From Kaistella haifensis DSM 19056 (GTDB lineage Bacteria; Bacteroidota; Bacteroidia; Flavobacteriales; Weeksellaceae): 64,000 nucleotides of DNA. Both the position numbers and the translations under genes were made by a program. The notes beneath the pieces were generated by a model. That model had not been told where the DNA came from. It made no database searches and saw only the letters and a list, made by a program, of their open reading frames with translations. How positions within the stretch are numbered: the stretch's first letter is position 1; every line of letters begins with the position of its first letter. Below, piece after piece: positions 26,214 through 33,505 of the stretch. The DNA lies in the NCBI RefSeq assembly GCF_000735695.2, contig NZ_JASZ02000006.1:1-64000 (forward strand), written 5' to 3'.

Positions 26214-27128
26214 TTGAGTACTTATCTTACCATTCTCGGTTTTAATTCGGCAATTCCTACGGTGAATTCTTCTCCCACGGCTCAGTTCCTAGAAATGGAA
26301 GAACGTGCATTTTTAATCGATTGTGGCGAGGGTACGCAAGTTCAGCTTCGAAAAGCAAAAGCAAGATTTTCCAAAATCAATCATATATTTATTTCGCATC
26401 TTCATGGTGATCATTGTTTTGGTTTGCCCGGATTGATCGCTTCTTTCCGACTTTTGGGAAGAGACACCCCACTAAATGTTTACGGTCCGAAAGGAATCAA
26501 GGAAATGCTGGAAACCATTTTCAAAATTACCGAAACACACAAAGGTTTTGAGGTGATATATCACGAGCTCGAAAGTAAAAATTCCGAGAAAATTTACGAA
26601 GATAATCGAGTAGAAGTGTACACCATTCCCCTTGATCACAGGATTTATTGCAACGGATATTTGTTCCGAGAAAAACCAAAAGAACGTCATCTCAACATGG
26701 CGGAAATTTCAAAATATCCCGAAATTGAAACCTGCGATTATCACAACTTAAAACTCGGGAAAGATTTTATTTTGAGTGATGGTTATGTTCTGAAAAACGA
26801 GATCCTCACCACGGAACCCAGCAAATCTGTTTCCTATGCGTTCTGCAGTGATACTCGATATTTGGAAACTATTTTGCCGATAATTGAAAACGTAGATGTT
26901 TTATATCACGAATCTACTTTTCTTCACGATTTAAAGGAAATGGCTGATTATACCGGACATACAACCGCTTTGGAAGCAGCCCGAATCGCCAGAAAAGCCA
27001 ACGTTGGGAAATTGATCTTAGGACATTTCTCCAACCGATATCACGATTTAAATGTTTTCACCGACGAGGCAAGAGAAGTTTTCCCCAATTCGTTTTTGCC
27101 AAAAGCATTAGAACCGATTAAAATTTAA
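26214..27128 (+). CDS. rnz: Ribonuclease Z
   Basis: This 304-residue metallo-beta-lactamase-fold endonuclease matures tRNA 3' ends. The zinc motif SHLHGDHCFGL gives H62, H64, D66 and H67. Further ligands lie in SYAFCSDTRYL and in the HFSNRY histidine near the C-terminus, and YHESTFLHD is typical. Translation appears to start at TTG (26214): an in-frame stop lies 24 bp upstream, no ATG intervenes, and the next ATG is at residue 28, inside the conserved fold. Confidence 0.93.
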   Translation: MSTYLTILGFNSAIPTVNSSPTAQFLEMEERAFLIDCGEGTQVQLRKAKARFSKINHIFISHLHGDHCFGLPGLIASFRLLGRDTPLNVYGPKGIKEMLETIFKITETHKGFEVIYHELESKNSEKIYEDNRVEVYTIPLDHRIYCNGYLFREKPKERHLNMAEISKYPEIETCDYHNLKLGKDFILSDGYVLKNEILTTEPSKSVSYAFCSDTRYLETILPIIENVDVLYHESTFLHDLKEMADYTGHTTALEAARIARKANVGKLILGHFSNRYHDLNVFTDEAREVFPNSFLPKALEPIKI

Positions 27129-27175
27129 TTTTTTTTAATTGAAATTTCATCATCACACCAATCATTTTCTTAGCA

Positions 27176-27940
27176 ATGAATTTTGATGAATTAAAAATTT
27201 TCCTCGACGAAAAAGCCGATTTCTACAACAATCCGGAGTTTATCGAACAGGATCCAATTCAGATTCCGCACGGTTTTTCTTCTAAACAAGACATCGAAAT
27301 CGCAGGATTTTTGGCGGCAACCATTTCTTGGGGAAACCGAAAATCGATCATCAATGATGCCGAAAAAATGATGAGTTTTATGGATCATTCTCCTTTCGAT
27401 TTTGTGAAAAATGCTACACGGAAAGATTTGGATCTTCTTGAAGGAAAAAGCATTCACAGAACTTTCACCGGAGAAGATTTTCGGGAATTTATTTTGAATT
27501 TGAAGAGAATTTATCAGGAAAATGACAGCTTGGAAAATTTGTTTTTAATGAAAGAAAATGAGCATAATTTTTACTACGCTTTGGAACGATTCAGAAGTCA
27601 GTTTCTTGGTGAAACGATTCATAGAAGCCATAAACACGTAAGTTCAACGTATAAAAATTCTTCTGCGAAAAGATTAATGATGTTCCTCCGTTGGATGGTG
27701 CGGAAAGACAAGAAAGGAGTCGATTTCGGGATTTGGGAAAACCTGGATCAGAAATATCTTTCCATTCCTTTGGATGTACATACGGGAAATATTTCAAGAA
27801 AACTAAATTTACTTCAAAGAAAACAAAATGATTGGAAAACCGTGGAAGAATTGGACTTGATATTACGGAAACTTAATGCGGAAGATCCCGCGAAATATGA
27901 CTTTGCCTTGTTTGGTTTAGGTGTTTCGAAAGATTTTTAA
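27176..27940 (+). CDS. TIGR02757 family protein
   Basis: The 254-residue soluble protein matches the uncharacterised TIGR02757/DUF2400 family, conserved in Bacteroidetes. Recognisable stretches are EQDPIQIPHGFSSKQDIEIA, GFLAATISWGNRKSII, the KRLMMFLRWMVRKD region, and PLDVHTGNISRKL. The fold recalls helix-hairpin-helix glycosylases, but function is unproven. It follows RNase Z by 47 bp and may be co-transcribed. Confidence 0.88.
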   Translation: MNFDELKIFLDEKADFYNNPEFIEQDPIQIPHGFSSKQDIEIAGFLAATISWGNRKSIINDAEKMMSFMDHSPFDFVKNATRKDLDLLEGKSIHRTFTGEDFREFILNLKRIYQENDSLENLFLMKENEHNFYYALERFRSQFLGETIHRSHKHVSSTYKNSSAKRLMMFLRWMVRKDKKGVDFGIWENLDQKYLSIPLDVHTGNISRKLNLLQRKQNDWKTVEELDLILRKLNAEDPAKYDFALFGLGVSKDF

Positions 27941-27941
27941 G

Positions 27942-27949
27942 TAATTTTG
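27942..27949 (+). promoter_or_regulatory. Promoter box before the coiled-coil membrane protein
   Basis: TAATTTTG sits 16 bp upstream of the ATG at 27966, predicting a leader of about 10 nt. Confidence 0.4.
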
Positions 27950-27965
27950 CATAAATTTAAAAAAT

Positions 27966-28496
27966 ATGAGCCGAAAAGAATTAAGAGAAAGAAATATTCT
28001 GTTCCTTGAGAAAGTGACAGATAAAATTATGTGGTGGATCGGTTCTGTTCCTTCACTCGTCGCACATACGTTGGTTTTTATCACAGCATTTCTATTGCCG
28101 ATTTTTGGGATAGTTTCGTTGGATAAAATGCTTTTGGTACTTACGACAGTTTTGTCTTTGGAAGCAATTTATTTTTCAATTTTCATTCAAATGTCGGTCA
28201 ATCGAAGCCACGAACATATTGAAGATATCCGAGAAGACATCGAAGAAATCCAAGATGATATTGAGGAAATCAGTGAAGATATTGATGATATCCAGGAAGA
28301 TATCGAAGATATTGCCGAAGATGAAGATGAGGACGACCACATCGAAAAAGCAAGAAATGTGATGCTAAAAAGCAATGTTTCGTCCAACAAAAACGATATC
28401 AAAGCACTTCGGGGTGTAATTTCAAATCTGCAAGAACAACTCGAAGATTTGAAAAAAAATGATGAAAATACAGAACAAAAAACGCCAGAAAATTAG
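27966..28496 (+). CDS. Two-helix membrane protein with acidic heptad coiled coil (DUF1003-like)
   Basis: The 176-residue protein has a charged start, two hydrophobic helices (about 30-48 and 54-72, with WWIGSVPSLVAHTLVF and LSLEAIYFSIFIQMSVNR), then five perfect-length heptads at 85-119 of the pattern I-E-x-I-x-E-D, and a second helix (ISNLQEQLEDLKKN). The hydrophobic part resembles DUF1003-type proteins. The regular isoleucine spacing predicts an acidic coiled coil in the cytoplasm. Function is unknown. Its stop overlaps the convergent rsmA by 4 bp. Confidence 0.8.
   Translation: MSRKELRERNILFLEKVTDKIMWWIGSVPSLVAHTLVFITAFLLPIFGIVSLDKMLLVLTTVLSLEAIYFSIFIQMSVNRSHEHIEDIREDIEEIQDDIEEISEDIDDIQEDIEDIAEDEDEDDHIEKARNVMLKSNVSSNKNDIKALRGVISNLQEQLEDLKKNDENTEQKTPEN
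28218..28322 (+). repeat. Five 21-bp in-frame repeats encoding heptads
   Basis: Five successive 21-bp units encode IEDIRED, IEEIQDD, IEEISED, IDDIQED and IEDIAED. Codons vary while the amino-acid pattern is kept, so selection acts on the protein coiled coil. Confidence 0.8.
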
Positions 28497-29260
28497 GCGT
28501 TTTTCCATTCCTGGGTAAATGATATAAAATCTTCAACCGAAAGTTCTTCCGCCCGCTTATCCAAAAAAGGATGATTTTTCAGCGATTCCGGAATTTCTAA
28601 AACCTTTAAAGAATTGGAGAGTTTTTTTCGTCTTTGATTAAAACCTGCTTTTACGATTTGCTTGAACAGAATTTCGTTTCCTGCCAATCCGGATTTAGGG
28701 TTTCGGGTTAATCGAATAACACCGGATTTTACTTTTGGAGGCGGATTGAAGACATTTTCGTGAACAGTAAATAAATATTTCACGTCATAAAGCGCCTGTA
28801 CCAAAACCGATAAAATTCCGTAATCTTTGGTTCGCGGAACCGCTGCTGTTCTTTCCGCAACTTCTTTCTGAAACATTCCGACCATTTCCGGTACATTTTC
28901 GTAGAAGTCGATAATTTTAAATAAAATTTGAGACGAAATATTGTAAGGAAAATTCCCAATAACCGCAACCTGATCACCAAAGGTTTCCGCAATGTTGATT
29001 TTCAGGAAATCGCCAGTGAAATGGTTTTCCTGCAATTTTGGATAGTGGTTTTTCAAATAATCGACAGATTCCGCATCGATTTCTGCCACGAAAACTTCAG
29101 CATCTTTCTCCAAAAGATATTTGGTGAGAACACCCATTCCCGGACCAACTTCCAGAATTTTCTTATAATTTTCCAAACTCAATCCTTCTACGATTTTCTG
29201 TGCAATATTTTCGTCTGTGAGAAAATGTTGACCGAGATGTTTTTTTGCTCTAACGCTCAT
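28493..29260 (-). CDS. rsmA: 16S rRNA dimethyladenosine transferase
   Basis: RsmA/KsgA dimethylates two adjacent adenosines near the 3' end of 16S rRNA. The protein starts MSVRAKKHLGQHFLTDENIA; this ATG (29258-29260) is preferred over one five codons upstream because the family begins here. SAM motif ILEVGPGMGVLTKYLL and the catalytic NFPYNISSQIL are clear, followed by the helical C-terminal domain with FNQRRKKLSNSL. It has 255 residues, close to the usual 260-270. It converges with the preceding gene. Confidence 0.96.
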   Translation of the reverse strand: MSVRAKKHLGQHFLTDENIAQKIVEGLSLENYKKILEVGPGMGVLTKYLLEKDAEVFVAEIDAESVDYLKNHYPKLQENHFTGDFLKINIAETFGDQVAVIGNFPYNISSQILFKIIDFYENVPEMVGMFQKEVAERTAAVPRTKDYGILSVLVQALYDVKYLFTVHENVFNPPPKVKSGVIRLTRNPKSGLAGNEILFKQIVKAGFNQRRKKLSNSLKVLEIPESLKNHPFLDKRAEELSVEDFISFTQEWKNA

Positions 29261-29391
29261 AAATTCAATATTCAATTAATGTAAATGCGGTGTGCGGAAG
29301 ATTTCCTTTATGTTTTTTTTAACACCGATTTTCTAGGATTCTCCGCAAATTACGGAAGTTTTTTTCTATTTTAGCAGAAATTTTTTATTTA

Positions 29392-30291
29392 ATGGCAAAG
29401 ACAGTTGAAGATTTTAACAAGAGACGGCTTCGCTCAAGCAATATTACGGTAGTGATTAGTATTGCGCTGGTATTATTTTTATTAGGATTAATGGGGCTAA
29501 TCCTCATCAATGCTCAAAAATATTCCGATTATATCAAGGAACAATTGGTAGTGAATGCTTATTTTGATGAAAATTATGATGCTAAAGATTCAGTAAAAAT
29601 TGTAAAAAGAGAAGCTGAAGCTTTCAAGAAAATTCAAGGTTTAACTCCCGTGAAACGCGCAACTTATATCAGTCGAGAAATGGCTGCTCAAGAAGCTAAA
29701 AAAAGTATGGGAATTGAAAGCAGCGCACTTTTCGAAGAGAATATTTTCCCGTCATCAGTGGAAATCGCATTGAGACCTGAATATGTAGATCCTGTAAAAA
29801 TCGATGAAGCCATTAAACAAATCAAAGCTACACCAGGAATTGTAGATGTGAAAAACAACAGCACTTTAATGGTCGAAGTTTATAATAATCTCAATAATAT
29901 TTTGAAGTGGATTTTAGGATTTTCGATCTTGTTTTTGATTTTGGCAGTGGTCCTTATCAACAATTCAATCAGGCTGAAAATATTCTCTAAACGATTTATT
30001 ATCAAGACGATGCAGTTGGTTGGAGCCAAACGCAGATTTATCTTAAAGCCGTTTATCAAAGAAGCTGTAATATTAGGAATCATCGGTGCAGTCCTTGGTT
30101 TGGCAGTCCTTTTCGGAGCTTGGTATTATTTCATCACCGAAATCGGAACTCCATTTGCCCAAGACAATAATCAGTTGATTATTTTGGTGGTCGGCATTTT
30201 CCTTCTAGGTGTTCTTATTACCGTAATCAGTACAATTTTCGCAACTTGGAGATTCTTAAGATCGAATGTTGATGACTTATATTATTCTTAA
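29392..30291 (+). CDS. ftsX: Cell division protein FtsX
   Basis: The 299-residue permease-like protein has one N-terminal helix (ITVVISIALVLFLLGLMGLI), an extracytoplasmic domain at about 45-165, and three C-terminal helices with the FtsX-type segment IIKTMQLVGAKRRFILKPF. With the ATPase FtsE it regulates peptidoglycan hydrolases at the septum; ftsE is not adjacent, as is common in Flavobacteriia. It is followed after 2 bp by the DUF3098 gene and then uppP, a cell-envelope cluster. Confidence 0.93.
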   Translation: MAKTVEDFNKRRLRSSNITVVISIALVLFLLGLMGLILINAQKYSDYIKEQLVVNAYFDENYDAKDSVKIVKREAEAFKKIQGLTPVKRATYISREMAAQEAKKSMGIESSALFEENIFPSSVEIALRPEYVDPVKIDEAIKQIKATPGIVDVKNNSTLMVEVYNNLNNILKWILGFSILFLILAVVLINNSIRLKIFSKRFIIKTMQLVGAKRRFILKPFIKEAVILGIIGAVLGLAVLFGAWYYFITEIGTPFAQDNNQLIILVVGIFLLGVLITVISTIFATWRFLRSNVDDLYYS

Positions 30292-30293
30292 AA

Positions 30294-30596
30294 ATGGCAA
30301 AAAAATATAAAAATTTCTCCGCTGATCATATCGGACAAAAAGAAGTAGAAGTTTCTCAGGAAAATAGTTTCTATTTCGGCAAAGAAAACTATAAATGGAT
30401 GCTGATTGGTTTGGCGCTAATTATTGTAGGTTTTCTATTGATGATGGGAGCTGATGCCAATACCGTAGATGGGAAATACGATCCCAATTCCTGGAACGAA
30501 GACATTTTCTCCATTCGCAGAATCCGCATTGCGCCGCTTTTGGTAATCGCCGGTTTTGCCGTAGAAGTTTATGCGATTTTGAAAAGAAACAAATAA
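30294..30596 (+). CDS. DUF3098 family membrane protein
   Basis: The 100-residue protein has two membrane helices (WMLIGLALIIVGFLLMMGA and IAPLLVIAGFAVEVYAIL) separated by a polar loop with DPNSWNEDIFSIRRI. This is the DUF3098 pattern, regularly found next to ftsX in Bacteroidetes. Function is unknown; the position suggests a division or envelope role. A strong terminator follows. Confidence 0.9.
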   Translation: MAKKYKNFSADHIGQKEVEVSQENSFYFGKENYKWMLIGLALIIVGFLLMMGADANTVDGKYDPNSWNEDIFSIRRIRIAPLLVIAGFAVEVYAILKRNK

Positions 30597-30615
30597 ATTT
30601 AATCTCTTATAAACA

Positions 30616-30667
30616 AACTTTGTCAAAGCAATATTTACTTAAGGTGCGCTTTGACAAAGTTTTTTTT
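30616..30667 (+). terminator. Terminator after DUF3098
   Basis: AACTTTGTCAAAGC and GCTTTGACAAAGTT form a perfect 14-bp stem with an 18-nt loop and a T-run. Confidence 0.88.
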
Positions 30668-30687
30668 AATAAAACAACTCCCTTAAA

Positions 30688-31500
30688 ATGGATTTAATTA
30701 AAGCAATCATCATTGCCATTATCGAAGGATTAACCGAATATCTTCCAGTTTCATCCACCGCACACATGATTTTCACCAGCTCACTTTTCGGAATTCAGGA
30801 AGATGAATTTGTGAAAATGTTTCAGGTTTCCATTCAGTTTGGGGCAATTCTGGCGGTAGTTTTTTTATATTGGAAAAAATTTTTCGATTTTAAAAACATT
30901 AATTTTTATTTAAAACTTGCGGTTGCAGTAGTTCCGGCTTTGGTTTTAGGAAAACTATTTGATGACAAAATTGAAGCTGTTCTCGGCGATCCCGTTCCCA
31001 TCGCGATTGTACTCATTTTGGGTGGAGTAGTTTTGCTCTTTATCGATAAATTATTCAAAACGCCAATCGTTGATGATGAGAAAGATATTTCCTACAAAAG
31101 TGCGATTATTATTGGCTTTTGGCAATGTCTTGCGATGATGCCCGGAACCAGCAGAAGTGCCGCTTCCATCATCGGGGGAATGCAGCAAAAACTCACCCGA
31201 AAAGCAGCCGCAGAATTTTCATTTTTCCTCGCGGTTCCTACCATGTTGGCGGTAACCACTTATTCGATTTTCCTGAAAGATTGGAACCACAATGGATTAG
31301 AACAAAAAGGCTACGAAATGCTGATGCAAGGAGATAATCTAATGTTATTTTTAGTCGGAAACGTCGTAGCATTCGTGGTTGCGGTGATCGCAATCAAGTT
31401 TTTCATAGGAGTTTTAACAAAATATGGTTTCAAACCGTGGGGTTGGTACCGAATCATCGTTGGAATCGTTTTGTTGATTTATTTTACACAATTTGCATAA
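30688..31500 (+). CDS. uppP: Undecaprenyl-diphosphate phosphatase
   Basis: UppP/BacA recycles the lipid carrier for peptidoglycan synthesis by removing a phosphate from undecaprenyl diphosphate. The 270-residue polytopic protein shows the catalytic motifs EGLTEYLPVSSTAH (13-26) and MPGTSRSAASIIGGM near 150. Loss or overexpression affects bacitracin sensitivity in other bacteria. A GC-rich palindrome lies between it and truB. Confidence 0.96.
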   Translation: MDLIKAIIIAIIEGLTEYLPVSSTAHMIFTSSLFGIQEDEFVKMFQVSIQFGAILAVVFLYWKKFFDFKNINFYLKLAVAVVPALVLGKLFDDKIEAVLGDPVPIAIVLILGGVVLLFIDKLFKTPIVDDEKDISYKSAIIIGFWQCLAMMPGTSRSAASIIGGMQQKLTRKAAAEFSFFLAVPTMLAVTTYSIFLKDWNHNGLEQKGYEMLMQGDNLMLFLVGNVVAFVVAVIAIKFFIGVLTKYGFKPWGWYRIIVGIVLLIYFTQFA

Positions 31501-31506
31501 TTTTTT

Positions 31507-31606
31507 GGGCAGCTTTATCCGCCCTCCGTTCCCGCTTTTTCGCCTTCACTTCGTTGCGGCGAAAAGAGCTCCACTCAGGTCGGGCTGCGGTTTCGGGATT
31601 TTTTTC
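31507..31606. repeat. GC-rich REP-like palindrome between uppP and truB
   Basis: This 100-bp stretch is far richer in GC than its surroundings. Its core is a perfect 8-bp inverted repeat TTTTCGCC (31537-31544) / GGCGAAAA (31558-31565) with a 13-nt loop, flanked by conserved-looking blocks CCCTCCGTTCCCGC and GAGCTCCACTCAGGTCGGGC and ending in a T-run. I believe similar sequences recur between genes in Chryseobacterium genomes, but that is recollection. It may also terminate uppP. Confidence 0.6.
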
Positions 31607-31623
31607 AACAATAGTTTATCAAA

Positions 31624-32325
31624 ATGACCAATCAGGATTTCTTAGAAGGACAAATCATTTTACTCGACAAACCTCTGGACTGGACGAGTTTTCAGGCCGT
31701 GAATAAACTCAAATATAAACTCAAAAACGAATTCAATCTTCCGAAGAAATTCAAAATTGGTCACGCAGGAACTTTGGATCCTCGCGCAACAGGACTTTTA
31801 ATAGTTTGTACCGGAAAATTCACCAAGAAAATCCCGGAAATTCAGGATGCGCCAAAAGAATATTTAACTGAAATTAAAATCGGCGTACAAACCGAATCTT
31901 ACGACACCGAAAAACCAGAAATACTGCATCAAGATTTTTCACATATTTCAGAAGAATTTATCAAAGAAACTTTAGAAAAATTCCTTGGAGAAATCGAACA
32001 AAAACCTCCGGTTTTCTCCGCTATAAAAATCGATGGAAACCGCGCGTATGATCTTGCCAGAGCCGGAAAAGAAGTCGAAATGAAATCAAGGAAAACCACG
32101 ATTCATTACCTCAATAATATCGAAATTGATTTACCATTTGTACGCTTTACCGTTGGTTGTTCGAAAGGTACTTATATCCGAAGTCTAGCGCACGATATTG
32201 GTCAGGAATTGGGTGTTGGAGCATATCTCACCAATTTACGACGAACAAAAATCGGAGATTACTCCATAGAAAATGCTTCAACACAGTATTTGGAAAATGA
32301 TTTCAGATTTTCCGATGGCCTTTAA
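31624..32325 (+). CDS. truB: tRNA pseudouridine(55) synthase
   Basis: TruB converts U55 of the tRNA T-loop to pseudouridine. The 233-residue protein has GHAGTLDPRATGLL with catalytic Asp52, KPPVFSAIKIDGNRAYDLARAG, and CSKGTYIRSLAHDIGQELG. It lacks an extended C-terminal PUA domain, giving a short form usual in Bacteroidetes. It is followed after 14 bp by rluF. Confidence 0.95.
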   Translation: MTNQDFLEGQIILLDKPLDWTSFQAVNKLKYKLKNEFNLPKKFKIGHAGTLDPRATGLLIVCTGKFTKKIPEIQDAPKEYLTEIKIGVQTESYDTEKPEILHQDFSHISEEFIKETLEKFLGEIEQKPPVFSAIKIDGNRAYDLARAGKEVEMKSRKTTIHYLNNIEIDLPFVRFTVGCSKGTYIRSLAHDIGQELGVGAYLTNLRRTKIGDYSIENASTQYLENDFRFSDGL

Positions 32326-32339
32326 TAATATTCATCATC

Positions 32340-33062
32340 ATGGAAAAAACACGTATCAATAAATATCTTTCGGAAGTTGGATTCTGTTCGCGTCGGGAAG
32401 CCGACCGAATGTTGGAGCAGGGAAGAATCACGGTAAATGGCGCAGCGCCAGAATTGGGCACGAAAGTTTCCGATGAAGACGAAATCTTGGTTGATGGTAT
32501 TTCGATCCGAAAAACCGAAGAAGAACACGTGTATATCGCCCTGAACAAGCCGGTTGGAATCGTATGTACCACCGATACTAAACGCGAAAAAAACAATATT
32601 GTCGAGTTCGTGAACCATGCGAAAAGAATTTTCCCGGTCGGAAGATTAGATAAACCTAGTGAAGGTCTTATTTTATTGACTTCTGATGGTGATATTGTGA
32701 ACAAAATTCTTCGCGCCAGAAACAACCACGAGAAAGAATATATCGTGCGAGTCGATAAACCTATCACGCCGCAATTCCTCCATAAAATGCGAAACGGAGT
32801 TCCTATTTTAGGCGTTATCACGAATAAATGTGAAGTGGAACAGATCGATACTTTATCGTTCAGAATTATTTTAACCCAAGGGCTGAACCGACAAATCCGC
32901 AGAATGTGCGAATATTTGGGGTATGAAGTGAAGAAGCTGAAACGAATCAGAATTATGAACATCAAACTCGATTTGCCCATCGGTAAATGGCGTGATTTAA
33001 CCAAATCCGAAATGACCGAACTGAACGAATTACTCGGTGATTCCGAGAAAGTTGCCGATTAA
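32340..33062 (+). CDS. rluF: 23S rRNA pseudouridine(2604) synthase, RluF type
   Basis: The 240-residue protein has an N-terminal S4 RNA-binding domain (INKYLSEVGFCSRREADRML) and an RsuA-type pseudouridine synthase domain with catalytic Asp104 in VGRLDKPSEGL. The stretches VPILGVITNKCEVE and LNRQIRRMCEYLGYEVKKLKRIRIMN match RluF more than RluB. It overlaps the convergent HD-domain gene by 4 bp. Confidence 0.9.
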   Translation: MEKTRINKYLSEVGFCSRREADRMLEQGRITVNGAAPELGTKVSDEDEILVDGISIRKTEEEHVYIALNKPVGIVCTTDTKREKNNIVEFVNHAKRIFPVGRLDKPSEGLILLTSDGDIVNKILRARNNHEKEYIVRVDKPITPQFLHKMRNGVPILGVITNKCEVEQIDTLSFRIILTQGLNRQIRRMCEYLGYEVKKLKRIRIMNIKLDLPIGKWRDLTKSEMTELNELLGDSEKVAD

Positions 33063-33502
33063 TATTTTTCCTTTAAATAGAGATAAGCCATTAAATATTT
33101 GTTCAATCTTTTGGCATCTTTTTCAGTTAACGGTTTTGTAAATCTCGTCAAATCCATATTGTCTCTTAAATCATTGAGTTTCACCGAAACTGCTAAGGCG
33201 GAACGCTCGGTTTGTCTGATAAATTCTGTGTAATTTTGGTCCGAAGGTTTCTTGGTAAGGCATTCAATCGCAAATACGATATCATTGGGAAAACCTTGTT
33301 CTAAAAGAAAATCGTAAGTGATTTCCGGGCAATCTTCAATCACATCATGCAGAACACCCACGATTTTTTCGTCATAAGTTTTTCCGTAGCTCATCACCCG
33401 CATCACATGCCCAATATAAGGAGTTCCAAATTTGTCGGTTTGTCCTTTGTGCGCTCGATCAGCTATTTTAATCGCCTTATTCAGCAGTTCTTCTTTGCTC
33501 AT
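33059..33502 (-). CDS. HD-domain phosphohydrolase, small alarmone hydrolase-like
   Basis: The 147-residue protein is a stand-alone HD hydrolase resembling the (p)ppGpp hydrolase domain of SpoT and MESH1. Metal ligands fit: His18 (RAHKGQ), His32 (YIGHVMRV), His52-Asp53 (LHDVIED), and Asp111 (VKLNDLRDNMD). Alarmone hydrolysis is plausible, but other nucleotides are possible. It follows the cation antiporter with a 3-bp gap, so the two are translated from one mRNA. Confidence 0.85.
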   Translation of the reverse strand: MSKEELLNKAIKIADRAHKGQTDKFGTPYIGHVMRVMSYGKTYDEKIVGVLHDVIEDCPEITYDFLLEQGFPNDIVFAIECLTKKPSDQNYTEFIRQTERSALAVSVKLNDLRDNMDLTRFTKPLTEKDAKRLNKYLMAYLYLKEKY

Positions 33503-33505
33503 CTT

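Noticed and set aside
28187-28402. Serine/isoleucine-rich frame opposite the acidic coiled-coil protein
   Set aside because: It is the reverse reading of GAA/GAT/ATC-rich heptads on the plus strand.
32303-33004. 233-codon minus-strand frame inside rluF
   Set aside because: Antisense to a clear pseudouridine synthase with catalytic motif.
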